A stretch of DNA of 64,000 bases from Actinomadura roseirufa. Its GTDB lineage: Bacteria > Actinomycetota > Actinomycetes > Streptosporangiales > Streptosporangiaceae. The translations under genes and the position numbers were made by a program. Below the pieces are notes generated by a model, which was not told the DNA's origin, made no database searches, and worked only from the letters and a program-made list of their open reading frames with translations. Where the stretch lies: the NCBI RefSeq assembly GCF_900659635.1, contig NZ_CAACVB010000003.1, forward strand, positions 1 to 64,000, in the 5' to 3' direction. Position 1 is the stretch's first letter, and the number at the start of each line of letters is the position of its first letter. Positions 24,744-32,545 of the stretch are shown here, piece by piece.

Positions 24744-25574
24744 TCAGCTCGCGTACAGGCGGTTCATCGCGGACTGGCTCTCGTCGTCCGCCGCGCGGTA
24801 GATCAGCAACCGCTGGTCCTCGTCCTGAAGTGGCATGAGCATGTCGAAATCCAGCGCGATCACACCGACGTCGGGATGCCTCAGCTCTTTGCGACCTCGG
24901 CCGTTGACCTTGACGTCCCGCTCGGCCCACAGTCGCGCGAACTCCTCGTCATGAGCGGTGAACTCGGCGATGAGGTCGGTCAGCGCGCGGTCGTCCGGAT
25001 GCCTGGCCCACGCGGCGCGCAGGTGGGCGATCCCCTGCCGTATGACGCGTTCGCGGTCGACGTAGAGCGCACGCGTCCCCGGATGCATCAGGCACAGCCA
25101 CATCGCATTGCGCTGCGACGGCGGCAGGGTGTCGAAATCCAGGTGCAGCCGCGTCATTTCGCGGTTCCAGGCCAGGATGTCGTAGCGGTGGTTCATCAGC
25201 ATGGCGGGCAGCGGCGACAGGTCGGCGACGAGCCGGGCTAGCGGCGGCGGGGCGGCGGTCGCGGCCTTCGCGGCGTTGCCGCGGCGCTGCCGGGCGAGAT
25301 CGAAGAGGTAGGCGCGTTCGTCGGGGGCCAGGCGCAGCGCCCGGGAGAGCGCCTCCACCACCTCCGCCGAGGGCCGCAGCCCCCGGCCCTGTTCCAGCCG
25401 CACGATGTAGTCGATGCTGACCCCGGCCAGTTCGGCGACCTCTTCGCGGCGCAGTCCGGGGGTCCGCCGAGGCCGCCGGCGCAACGGCAGGTCGAAATCC
25501 CGCGGGTCCAGGCGTTCGCGCCGGGCCCGCAGGAACGCGGCCAGTTCATGTGTCGTGTCCACGGCGCGGGTCAT
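24744..25574 (-). CDS. helix-turn-helix regulator with MmyB-like ligand-binding domain
   Basis: 276 residues from ATG 25574 (MTRAVDTTHELAAFLRARRE); longer in-frame codons run into the divergent promoter. Xre-type HTH at about 30-90 (RRTPGLRREEVAELAGVSIDYIVRLEQGRGLRPSAEV). The C-terminal MmyB-like domain (110-270) has RYDILAWNREMTRL, a FDTLPPSQRNAMWLCLMHP block and HPDVGVIALDFDMLMPLQDEDQRLLIYRA. In Streptomyces MmyB-like domains bind fatty acids. It is divergent from an aldo-keto reductase gene with a palindrome between them, which is the likely target. Confidence 0.9.
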   Translation of the reverse strand: MTRAVDTTHELAAFLRARRERLDPRDFDLPLRRRPRRTPGLRREEVAELAGVSIDYIVRLEQGRGLRPSAEVVEALSRALRLAPDERAYLFDLARQRRGNAAKAATAAPPPLARLVADLSPLPAMLMNHRYDILAWNREMTRLHLDFDTLPPSQRNAMWLCLMHPGTRALYVDRERVIRQGIAHLRAAWARHPDDRALTDLIAEFTAHDEEFARLWAERDVKVNGRGRKELRHPDVGVIALDFDMLMPLQDEDQRLLIYRAADDESQSAMNRLYAS

Positions 25575-25602
25575 CACGTTCGAGCGTACATCCAGGGTGG
25601 TA

Positions 25603-25615
25603 CTGGGATTCCCAG
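25603..25615. promoter_or_regulatory. palindrome between MmyB-like regulator and aldo-keto reductase
   Basis: CTGGGATTCCCAG is a perfect 6-1-6 inverted repeat in the 120-base divergent gap, 29 bases upstream of the regulator start and 80 upstream of the reductase start. It is the probable operator of the regulator; assignment by position only. Confidence 0.5.
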
Positions 25616-25694
25616 GAGATTCTTGCCCTTTTCCCTTGTTCACGGCGGTCGCAGAGTTGATTTCGACAACGGAGCGCAAGGACGGGAGAACACG

Positions 25695-26759
25695 ATGTCG
25701 CTCACCCTCGACGCCTACAGGCTGCTGGGCCGTTCCGGACTGCGGGTCTCACCGCTGGCACTGGGCGCGGCGACCTTCGGGACCGAATGGGGCTGGGGCG
25801 CCGAGCGGGACGAGTCGCGCAAGCTGTTCGACCTCTACGTCGAGCGCGGCGGCAACTTCATCGACACCGCCGCCACCTACACCAATGGCAGCTCCGAGCG
25901 CATGCTGGGCGAATTCACCCGCGACAACCGCGAAAGCCTGGTGCTGGCGACGAAATACTCGACGCTGCGGCGGCCCGGCGACCCGAATTCCGGGGGCAAT
26001 CATCGCAAGGCGCTGTTCGCGTCGGTGGAAGGCAGTCTGCGCAAGCTGAACACCGACTACATCGATCTGCTGTACCTGCACCTGTGGGATTTCATGACGC
26101 CGGTCGAGGAGATCCTGCGGGGCATGGACGACCTCGTCCGGCAGGGCAAGGTCCTGTACGTGGCGGTCTCCAACGTCCCGGCCTGGCAGGTGTCGCGCAT
26201 GCAGGCGATCGCCGACCTGCGCGGCTGGTCGCCGCTGGTCGCGCTGCAGATCGAGTACAACCTGATCGAGCGCACCGGGGAACGTGACCTGATCCCCATG
26301 GCGCGCGAGATGGGGCTGGGGGTGATCCCGTGGTCACCGCTGGCCGGCGGGGTTCTCACCGGCAAGTACGGCCGCGACGACCTGACCGCCGCGAACGCCG
26401 CGTCCGGCGACGGTACTCGCAAGAGCCTCACCATCGCCAACGGCACGATCACCGAACGGAACCTCGCCATCGTGGACGTCGTGAAGGAAGTCGCCGTCGA
26501 GCTGGGCCGGACCCCCGCCCAGGTCGCGCTGGCCTGGACCCTGCGGAACCCGGACGTGACGGCACCGATCATCGGCGCGCGCACCGTCGCTCAACTGGAG
26601 GACAATCTGGGCGCCCTGGAGGTCGGCTTCACCGCCGCCCAACTCGCCCGCCTGGGCGAGGCCGGCGCGATCGAGCCGGGCCACCCGCACGACATGCTCG
26701 CCCGCGACTCGTCCCTCGCGTTCATCCGCGGCGACCTCACGATCGAACCCCGCCGCTGA
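25695..26759 (+). CDS. aldo/keto reductase
   Basis: 354 residues from ATG 25695 with GGGAG seven bases upstream. TIM-barrel AKR: LGRSGLRVSPLALGAATFG, catalytic Asp and Tyr in FIDTAATYTNG, Lys in VLATKYST, His in LLYLHLWDF. NADPH-binding elements are IPWSPLAGGVLTGKY and the C-terminal PIIGARTVAQLEDNLGA. It reduces aldehydes or ketones with NADPH in the cytosol. It is probably controlled by the divergent MmyB-like regulator. Subfamily resembles YajO/Tas-type bacterial AKRs; the physiological substrate is unknown. Confidence 0.9.
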   Translation: MSLTLDAYRLLGRSGLRVSPLALGAATFGTEWGWGAERDESRKLFDLYVERGGNFIDTAATYTNGSSERMLGEFTRDNRESLVLATKYSTLRRPGDPNSGGNHRKALFASVEGSLRKLNTDYIDLLYLHLWDFMTPVEEILRGMDDLVRQGKVLYVAVSNVPAWQVSRMQAIADLRGWSPLVALQIEYNLIERTGERDLIPMAREMGLGVIPWSPLAGGVLTGKYGRDDLTAANAASGDGTRKSLTIANGTITERNLAIVDVVKEVAVELGRTPAQVALAWTLRNPDVTAPIIGARTVAQLEDNLGALEVGFTAAQLARLGEAGAIEPGHPHDMLARDSSLAFIRGDLTIEPRR

Positions 26760-26842
26760 CACCGGATCCTCGGGGGGCGGACGGCACGGCCAAGCCGGGG
26801 AGACTCATCCCAGACGGGTAGGCTGCGTCGGGAGGAAGATCC

Positions 26843-27559
26843 ATGACCCCACGGACCGAGGCCGACGAGCAGACCGAGCAGCCCCGTATTCCGTTGAGCC
26901 GGAGGCGGGTGCTGCGTGCGGCCGTGGGGCTCGCCGACCGCGAGGGCCTCGACGCGCTCACGATGCGCCGGCTCGCGCAGGAGGTCGGGGCCGAGGCGAT
27001 GTCGCTGTACCACCACGTCGCCAACAAGGAGGCCGTCCTCGACGGCGTCGTCGAGGTGGTCCTCGGGGAGGTCATGGCGGCGGTGGACGAGGTCGAGGCC
27101 CCGCCCCCGGAGGACGACTGGCAGGCGCTGATGCGCGCGCGGATCCTCGCGGCCCGGGAGGTGTTCCTGCGCCACCGGTGGGCCCCGCGGGTCTTCGAGA
27201 CCCGCGCCAGTACGAGCCCGCTCTTCATCGCCTACTACGACGACATCGTCGCCATCCTCCGGGCGGGCGGGTTCTCCTTCGACCTGACCCACCGCGCCCT
27301 GCACGTCCTGGGCAGCCGCGCCCTCGGGTTCACCCAGGAGCTGTTCCAGCCCGACGGCGCCCAGACCGCGAACGACACGGCCGCCGCGATGATGGAGCAG
27401 ATGGCCGACCGGTTCCCGAACATCGTCGGGATGCTCGCGGACGCCGTCCACGACGATCCGGACGGCACCCTCGGCTTCTGCGACGACCAGTTCGAGTTCG
27501 AGTTCGCGCTCGATCTGATCCTCGAAGGGCTCGAACGGCGCCGCGTCGCAGGTTCGTGA
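26843..27559 (+). CDS. TetR-family regulator with TetR_C tetracycline-repressor-like domain
   Basis: 238 residues, ATG with GGAGGAAG upstream. The HTH at about 22-68 (LRAAVGLADREGLDALTMRRLAQEVGAEAMSLYHHVANKEAVLDG) carries the SLYHHV recognition helix of true TetR-like repressors. The C-terminal domain has the TetR_C pattern (RHRWAPRVFETRA, HVLGSRALGFTQELF, FEFEFALDLILEGLERR). It precedes an MDR reductase gene; the gap between them contains three tandem 18-base repeats that are probable binding sites. Confidence 0.88.
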   Translation: MTPRTEADEQTEQPRIPLSRRRVLRAAVGLADREGLDALTMRRLAQEVGAEAMSLYHHVANKEAVLDGVVEVVLGEVMAAVDEVEAPPPEDDWQALMRARILAAREVFLRHRWAPRVFETRASTSPLFIAYYDDIVAILRAGGFSFDLTHRALHVLGSRALGFTQELFQPDGAQTANDTAAAMMEQMADRFPNIVGMLADAVHDDPDGTLGFCDDQFEFEFALDLILEGLERRRVAGS

Positions 27560-27643
27560 CCCGTTCCAACGGCGATTAGCGCGCCGGACGCGCCGCCGCT
27601 TCCGTTCACCGGCCGAGATCCCCTCCCCTGCGGCCCTTGACTC

Positions 27644-27697
27644 CCTTACGCCGTACGATAGCCTTACGACGTACGAAAGCCTTACACAGTACGACGG
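27644..27697. repeat. three tandem 18-base operator-like repeats
   Basis: CCTTACGCCGTACGATAG (27644-27661), CCTTACGACGTACGAAAG (27662-27679), CCTTACACAGTACGACGG (27680-27697). Consensus CCTTACNNNGTACGANNG, each with a partial dyad around GTAC. They lie head to tail between the TetR gene and the MDR reductase gene, about 150 bases upstream of the latter. The spacing of 18 bases would place bound dimers on nearly the same helical face, which suits cooperative repressor binding. Confidence 0.65.
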
Positions 27698-27843
27698 CGC
27701 GCCGACCGGACGGCATGCGGACACCGGTCGCGCCGGGCCGAAGCCGATGAGCATCCGCGGGAACCAGAGCCCGCGTCCGCACGGGTCGTCCCGATCTCCC
27801 CTTTCCCTCACACGGGTGTGACGCCCACCGAAAGGAAGACGCC

Positions 27844-28824
27844 GTGAAAGCCTGGAGCTGGGACCGCTACGGCCCTCCCGACGTGCTGACACTCAAGGAC
27901 ATCGACGAACCCGGCATCGCCCGGGACGAGGTGCTCGTGCGGGTGCGCGCCGCGTCCGTCAACCCCTACGACTGGCGCCACATGCGGGCCGACCCGAAGC
28001 TGATACGGCTGACCATGGGCCTGCGGCGGCCGAGATCGGGCCTTGTCCTCGGCGCCGACCTCGCCGGGGTCGTCGAGCGGGTGGGCGACGAGGTGACCGG
28101 GCTGCGCCCCGGCGACGAAGTCTTCGGAGAGGTCAAGCTGGGCTCGTTCGCCGAGACCGTCGCCGTCCCGCGGGACAGGCTGGCCGTCAAGCCCGCCCGC
28201 CTCACCTTCGAGCAGGCGGCGTCGGTGTCGATGGCCGCGCACACCGCGCTCCAGGGACTACGGGACGTGGGGAAGATCTCCGCTGGGGGACGGGTCCTGG
28301 TCAACGGGGCCTCCGGCGGCATCGGCACGTTCGCCGTCCAGCTCGCCAAGACGTTCGGAGCCGAGGTCACCGGTGTGTGCAGCACCCGCAACGTCGATCT
28401 GGTCCGCTCGCTCGGCGCGGACGACGTCGTGGACTACACCCGCGAGGACTTCACCGAACGGGCGGGACGGTACGACCTGCTCATGGACATCGTGGGCGAC
28501 CGGTCGCTGGCGAAGCTGCGGCGCCCGCTGACCTCCCGCGGGACGCTCGTGATCGTGGGCGGCATCGCCTCGGGCCGCGGCGGGTGGCTCGGCCCGGCCG
28601 CGCAGGTACTCCGCGGGATCCTGGCCTCCCCCTTCGTCAGCCAGCGCATTGTCACCGTCCAGTGGAAGCCCAACTCCACGGACCTGCGGTTCCTGGCAGA
28701 GCTCATGGAGAAGGAACAGATCACGCCCGTCATCGACCGGACCTACCCGTTCGCGGAGATCCCCGACGCGCTGCGCTACATGGAGCGCGGCCACGCCCGG
28801 GGCAAGGTCGCCATCGCGTTCTGA
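27844..28824 (+). CDS. NAD(P)-dependent alcohol dehydrogenase/quinone oxidoreductase (MDR)
   Basis: 326 residues, GTG start with AAAGGAAG six bases upstream. MDR fold: GroES-like N-terminal domain (AWSWDRYGPPDVLTLKDID, VRVRAASVNPYDWRHM, LGADLAGVVERVGDEVTGLRPGDEV), then a Rossmann domain with GRVLVNGASGGIGTFAVQLAK. There are no zinc-ligand cysteines at the catalytic or structural positions. It belongs to the zinc-free QOR/reticulon-4-interacting type that reduces enones and quinones. It is likely regulated by the upstream TetR through the tandem repeats. Confidence 0.9.
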   Translation: MKAWSWDRYGPPDVLTLKDIDEPGIARDEVLVRVRAASVNPYDWRHMRADPKLIRLTMGLRRPRSGLVLGADLAGVVERVGDEVTGLRPGDEVFGEVKLGSFAETVAVPRDRLAVKPARLTFEQAASVSMAAHTALQGLRDVGKISAGGRVLVNGASGGIGTFAVQLAKTFGAEVTGVCSTRNVDLVRSLGADDVVDYTREDFTERAGRYDLLMDIVGDRSLAKLRRPLTSRGTLVIVGGIASGRGGWLGPAAQVLRGILASPFVSQRIVTVQWKPNSTDLRFLAELMEKEQITPVIDRTYPFAEIPDALRYMERGHARGKVAIAF

Positions 28825-28829
28825 TCACC

Positions 28830-29129
28830 TCAGTCCTCGTCCTCGTCCTCGGCCTCGTCCTCCTCCTCGCCGGGCGCGGACAGGATCCGTTCCAGTTCCT
28901 CGCCCGCCTCGTCGGCTCCGGCGTCCGCCAGCCGCTGCAATTCGCGCAGGTCACCCGCCGCGACCGCGCGGCGGGTGAGCAGCCGCCCCGCCCGCTCGCA
29001 GCCCTCGTCCAGCAGGTCGCTCAGCTCGGCCAGATCACCACGGGCGTCGGCCAGATCCGCGAGCCGGTCCAGGGCCGGTTCGTTTCCCTCGTCGGCCAGG
29101 GCGCGCAGGGTATCCCGATCGTCGGTCAT
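28830..29129 (-). CDS. small acidic helical-repeat protein, unknown function
   Basis: 99 residues from ATG 29129 (an upstream TTG at 29144 is possible). The body consists of four short Leu/Ala-rich helices with a repeating R-x-L-A-D-A-G/R-x pattern (DTLRALADEGNEPALDRLADLADARGDLAEL, LQRLADAGADEAGEELERIL), like a solenoid of ankyrin or TPR type. The tail is almost only Glu/Asp. It is divergent from the MerR gene at 29186 and shares its operator, so the two may be co-regulated. Function unknown. Confidence 0.65.
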   Translation of the reverse strand: MTDDRDTLRALADEGNEPALDRLADLADARGDLAELSDLLDEGCERAGRLLTRRAVAAGDLRELQRLADAGADEAGEELERILSAPGEEEDEAEDEDED

Positions 29130-29143
29130 GACCCCATGCTTCA

Positions 29144-29167
29144 ACCCTGCCCCTGGGGCAAGGTCAA
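29144..29167. promoter_or_regulatory. MerR-type operator between small acidic protein and MerR gene
   Basis: ACCCTGCCCC (29144-29153) and GGGGCAAGGT (29155-29164) are 10-base arms with one mismatch around a single T. On the minus strand TTGACC (29167-29162) is a -35 element next to it. A dyad centred in a promoter spacer is the standard MerR-family arrangement, and a MerR gene starts 20 bases away. Confidence 0.7.
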
Positions 29168-29185
29168 CCGCGAGAGCATGGGCAG

Positions 29186-29911
29186 GTGATCACGATCGGC
29201 CGGCTCGCCCGGTACGCGGGTGTGACGATCAAGACGATCCGGGTGTACCACGCCAAGGGGCTGCTGCCCGAGCCCGAGCGCGACTCGTCCGGCTACCGCC
29301 GGTACACCGCCCGGCACGCCATCGACCTCATAAAGATCCGCTCCCTGGCCGACGCGGGAGTCCCCCTCGCCCGCATCCGGGACCTCCGCGCGGCCCCCGC
29401 CGCCGACCTCCGCCGAGCCCTCCACGAGATCGACGGCGACCTCACCGCCCGCATCGGTGAGCTCCGCCGCGTCCGGCGACGCCTGCGCCGCCTCGCCGCC
29501 GGCGACGACCTGCTCCCCACCGGAGTCGGCGCCCACCTCGACCGGCTCCGCGAGTACGGGTTCAGCGACCACTGGGTCGCGTTCCAAGCCGACCTGTGGA
29601 TCCTCGTGTTCGCCACCCATCCGGAAACAGCCACCGAGCTGCTTCAGGACCAGGCGCAGGCCCTCACCGAACCCGCACTACGGCGGATCTTCCTCGACTA
29701 CGACGGCGCCCACGACCTCGCGCCCGGCGACCCCCGCGTCGACGAGCTGGCGGACCGCATGGTCAGGGCCATCCGAGACCGGTACGACCCTGACCACCTG
29801 CCCGGACAAGACCCGAGCTCGGACATTCCCACCCTCATCCAGGCGACCGTCAACGCGTCGTCACCCGCGTGGCGGCGACTCGACGCCCTCGTCCGCCGGC
29901 GACTCGGCTGA
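29186..29911 (+). CDS. MerR-family regulator with long C-terminal domain
   Basis: 241 residues, GTG start. MerR winged helix at 2-70 (ITIGRLARYAGVTIKTIRVYHAKGLLPEPERDSSGYRRYTARHAIDLIKI). A coiled coil follows (100-130), then a 110-residue all-helical C-terminal domain (FSDHWVAFQADLWILVFATHPE, LRRIFLDYDGAHDLAPGDPRVDELADRM). It resembles the TipAS-like or globin-fold ligand-binding domains of actinomycete MerR proteins. It probably autoregulates through the dyad at 29144-29164. Confidence 0.87.
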   Translation: MITIGRLARYAGVTIKTIRVYHAKGLLPEPERDSSGYRRYTARHAIDLIKIRSLADAGVPLARIRDLRAAPAADLRRALHEIDGDLTARIGELRRVRRRLRRLAAGDDLLPTGVGAHLDRLREYGFSDHWVAFQADLWILVFATHPETATELLQDQAQALTEPALRRIFLDYDGAHDLAPGDPRVDELADRMVRAIRDRYDPDHLPGQDPSSDIPTLIQATVNASSPAWRRLDALVRRRLG

Positions 29912-29959
29912 CCACCCAGAGCACGGAACTCGGCCCGGTCTATCCGCGAGCGGCGTGAC

Positions 29960-30373
29960 TCACTGCGCGGGCACCAGCTTCGGGCTGTTGTGGTAGGCGG
30001 CGATCAGCCACTGGCCGTCCCGCTTCTCGAAGACCCAGGTCGCGTTCACCCTCTGCTCATCGTCCGGAATCTCGGCGCCGCCGGGGAAACGGATGGCGGA
30101 CTCGCTGATGACGATCGCGCCGTCCTTGCCGAGGAAGCGGATGCTGACCTGATCGTTGTAGGTCGAGGTGCCCTTCAGCGGCCCCTCGAAGGCCAGGGCC
30201 ATGTTCTGACGGATCACGTCACGGCTGCCGCGGAACGAGCCGGGCATGATGGCGGTCGCGTCCGAGGTGTAGTTGGCGACCATGCCGTCGGCGTCGCCGG
30301 CCTCCCACGCCTTGTAGGAGTCGGCCAGCACGGCCTGGATCGCGGCCTCGTCTTCGACACGACTGTTCGACAT
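29960..30373 (-). CDS. SgcJ/EcaC-type SnoaL-like (NTF2 fold) protein
   Basis: 137 residues from ATG 30373. Cone-shaped NTF2-like fold: EAAIQAVLADSYKAWEAGDADGMVANYTSDATAIMPG, VIRQNMALAFEG, VISESAIRF, VNATWVFEKRDGQWLIAAYHNS. The family includes ketosteroid isomerase-like and DUF4440 proteins of unknown activity. It lies 127 bases downstream of an ECF sigma gene on the same strand; that sigma factor has its own SnoaL-like domain, so the two may form one response unit. Confidence 0.85.
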   Translation of the reverse strand: MSNSRVEDEAAIQAVLADSYKAWEAGDADGMVANYTSDATAIMPGSFRGSRDVIRQNMALAFEGPLKGTSTYNDQVSIRFLGKDGAIVISESAIRFPGGAEIPDDEQRVNATWVFEKRDGQWLIAAYHNSPKLVPAQ

Positions 30374-30500
30374 CGGGATGCTCCCTTGTGATCGGCTCGC
30401 CCGGGGTGTTCCGGCGAGCTCGTCAGTACATACCGGCGGCGTGGTCCGAACTCATCGCGCGCCGGCCGGGAGATTTCTCGGCGGGCCGCATCCCTGCGGC

Positions 30501-31487
30501 TCACGCCTCCGCGATGGCGACTCCCTGGCTGTCGAGCCTGGACGCCAGGCCGAACGTCGCGAAGACGTCGGGGTCCTGGAACACCGAGTTCCGGCTGATG
30601 CCCTGGCCGGTGACGGTGAAGATCTGGAGCGTGTGCAGGCCGTACCCGTCGCCGGCGCGCTGGTAGGCCGCGAATCCGGGCTGGCCGCCGTTGGCCGTGA
30701 CCTCCCTGAGAAGCCAGTCCCTCCCCGCCGCCTCGAAGACCCACCCCATGAACAGGCCGTAGTTCCGGCGGCCGGTGAACCAGTTGAGCATCGGCGGCAT
30801 CTCCATGATCACGTCCTCGGTGAGCAGCCGCTTGAGGCCCTCGACGTCGGCGAGCTCGAACGCCTTCATGTAGCGCTCCACCCAGGCGCGCTGGTCGGCC
30901 GCCGACAACTCGCCGACCCGCTCCTGGCGGACCCCGGCCTCCTTCACGCGGGCACGCGCCCGCTGCAGCGAACTGTTCACCGACGCGACGGTGGCGTCGA
31001 GGATCTCCGCCGTCTCGGCCGCGGAGAAGCCGAGCACCTCGCGCAGGACCAGCGCACCGCGCTGACGCGCCGACAGGTGCTGCAGCGCGGCGGCGAACGC
31101 CAGGCGCAGGGTACTGCGGTCGATCACGGTCCCGGCCGGATCGCCCGCGCCCAGCAACGCGTCCGGCAAAGGCTGAAGCCAGGCGGCGTGCTCCCCCTGG
31201 ACGAAGGGCGCGAGCGGCTCCGACTCGGCCACCAGCCCCGACGGCAGCGGCCGCCGGCCGCGAGCCTCCAAGGCGGTCAGGCAGACGTTCGTCGCGATCC
31301 GGTAGAGCCAGGTGCGCAGTGAGCTGCGGGTCTCGTCATACTGCTCCCGCGCCCGCCACGCCCTCAGGTACGTGTCCTGCACCAAGTCCTCAGCGTCATG
31401 GGCCGAGCCGAGCATCCGGTAGCAGTACGCCAGCAGCTCCGTCCGGAACGGTTCGATCCGACGCTCGAAGCCCTCGTCCTTCGCCAT
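30501..31487 (-). CDS. ECF sigma factor, SigG/SigX5-like, with SnoaL-like C-terminal domain
   Basis: 328 residues from ATG 31487 (ATG 31502 also in frame). Region 2 at about 5-75 (RTELLAYCYRMLGSAHDAEDLVQDTYLRAWRA, SSLRTWLYRIATNVCLTALEARGRRPLPSGL). Region 4 at 130-185 (LSARQRGALVLREVLGFSAAETAEILDATVASVNSSLQRARARV). SnoaL-like domain at 200-325 (RYMKAFELADVEGLKRLLTEDVIMEMPPMLNWFTGR). In this group the fused domain replaces an anti-sigma factor. It is close to M. tuberculosis SigG by architecture. Downstream SgcJ-like gene is a plausible target. Confidence 0.9.
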   Translation of the reverse strand: MAKDEGFERRIEPFRTELLAYCYRMLGSAHDAEDLVQDTYLRAWRAREQYDETRSSLRTWLYRIATNVCLTALEARGRRPLPSGLVAESEPLAPFVQGEHAAWLQPLPDALLGAGDPAGTVIDRSTLRLAFAAALQHLSARQRGALVLREVLGFSAAETAEILDATVASVNSSLQRARARVKEAGVRQERVGELSAADQRAWVERYMKAFELADVEGLKRLLTEDVIMEMPPMLNWFTGRRNYGLFMGWVFEAAGRDWLLREVTANGGQPGFAAYQRAGDGYGLHTLQIFTVTGQGISRNSVFQDPDVFATFGLASRLDSQGVAIAEA

Positions 31488-31700
31488 CACGCCACGTCCC
31501 ATCTACGCTGCGACAACACCATAATGACGGTCACGGTCAGCCACCACCGAGCCGCCGGGCTCCGGCCACGCCTCACACCCCGTCACCGCCGGGCCGCCCA
31601 ACATATCCCCGCCCCCACCGGCACCAGTCCAAGGCTCTGATCGGTGGAGTGAGCCTGCGGTAGTCCTGGGCACGCTCGTGTGTTCGTGGGCGGGGCCGGA

Positions 31701-32387
31701 TCAGCGTTGCAGCCACTCGTCCAGGAGTGCGGCCTCGGCTTCGGTGAGGTTGGGCAGGTCTGGAAGGAGGCTGCGGAAGGACGCTATGACGGCCGCCGGG
31801 TCCTGGGCGGGGGCGGCGGGCTCGTCCGTGAGGACGGCGCGCGCGATCGCTTCGAAGGCGGCGTCGGCCAGGTGCGGGTCGCTTCGCTCCGGCGGCAGGG
31901 CCAGCAAAGTGTGGACGGTCCCGATGCCCGCCGAGTGGATGAGGTTGATGGCGCGTTCCTCGCTCACCCTGAGGCGTCCGGCGGCGGCGATCCGGTGCAC
32001 GCGCTCGGCGAGGATCAGCAGGCCCTTGGCCTGTCCAGGGGTGTCGCGCGCGCGGGCGGGGTCGAGCAGCAGGCCGAAGACGTACGGGTTGGCCAGGCCG
32101 AAGCCGATCTGCAGGTTCCATCCGGCGCGGAGGTCTTCCACAGGGTCGTCCGAGGGCGCGGTGGTCAGCTTGTTCGCCAGGTGTCCGGCGAAGACATGCT
32201 CCGCGGTGGCGTCCAGCAGGTCGTCCTTGTCCTGGAAGAGACGGTAGAGAGCCGGCGGCTGAAGCCCGGCCTCGTGCGCGACGCGGCGCGTGGTCACGGC
32301 GGACGGCCCCTCTTCGCTCAGCAGACGGGCCGCCGCCTTCAAGATGCGCTCCCGGGTGACGTCCCGTCGCTGCGCGTTCGATGCCAC
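31701..32387 (-). CDS. TetR-family regulator
   Basis: 228 residues from GTG 32387 (VASNAQRRDVTRERILKAA); no strong ribosome site, and further in-frame codons reach 32435. TetR HTH at about 10-55 (ILKAAARLLSEEGPSAVTTRRVAHEAGLQPPALYRLFQDKDDLLD). The C-terminal domain is helical with GLLILAERVHRIAAAGRL. It is divergent from an NmrA-like oxidoreductase gene; the gap contains TATC-N3-GATA-type palindromes near both starts, which are likely its operators. Confidence 0.87.
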   Translation of the reverse strand: MASNAQRRDVTRERILKAAARLLSEEGPSAVTTRRVAHEAGLQPPALYRLFQDKDDLLDATAEHVFAGHLANKLTTAPSDDPVEDLRAGWNLQIGFGLANPYVFGLLLDPARARDTPGQAKGLLILAERVHRIAAAGRLRVSEERAINLIHSAGIGTVHTLLALPPERSDPHLADAAFEAIARAVLTDEPAAPAQDPAAVIASFRSLLPDLPNLTEAEAALLDEWLQR

Positions 32388-32398
32388 GAGAACGATGA

Positions 32399-32499
32399 TA
32401 TCGCTGATACTGCCAACCGACCTGCCCGAAGCCACAGGCAGAAGCAGTTAGGGCCGTGGGTCGGCTCGCGCTCTGGATCCAATGGAAGTATCAGTGTTA
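32399..32499. promoter_or_regulatory. two TetR-operator-like sites between TetR and NmrA-like genes
   Basis: TATCGCTGATA at 32399-32409 is a perfect TATC-N3-GATA palindrome, 12 bases upstream of the TetR gene. TATCAGTGTTA at 32489-32499 has the same layout with one mismatch and continues into an AT-rich GTTAACGTTTTC, 47 bases upstream of the oxidoreductase. The shared AGTATCAG half on opposite strands suggests that one regulator binds both. Confidence 0.6.
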
Positions 32500-32545
32500 A
32501 CGTTTTCTTGTTCCGTTGGAGACACCACCAGACTGGAGCCGTCGG

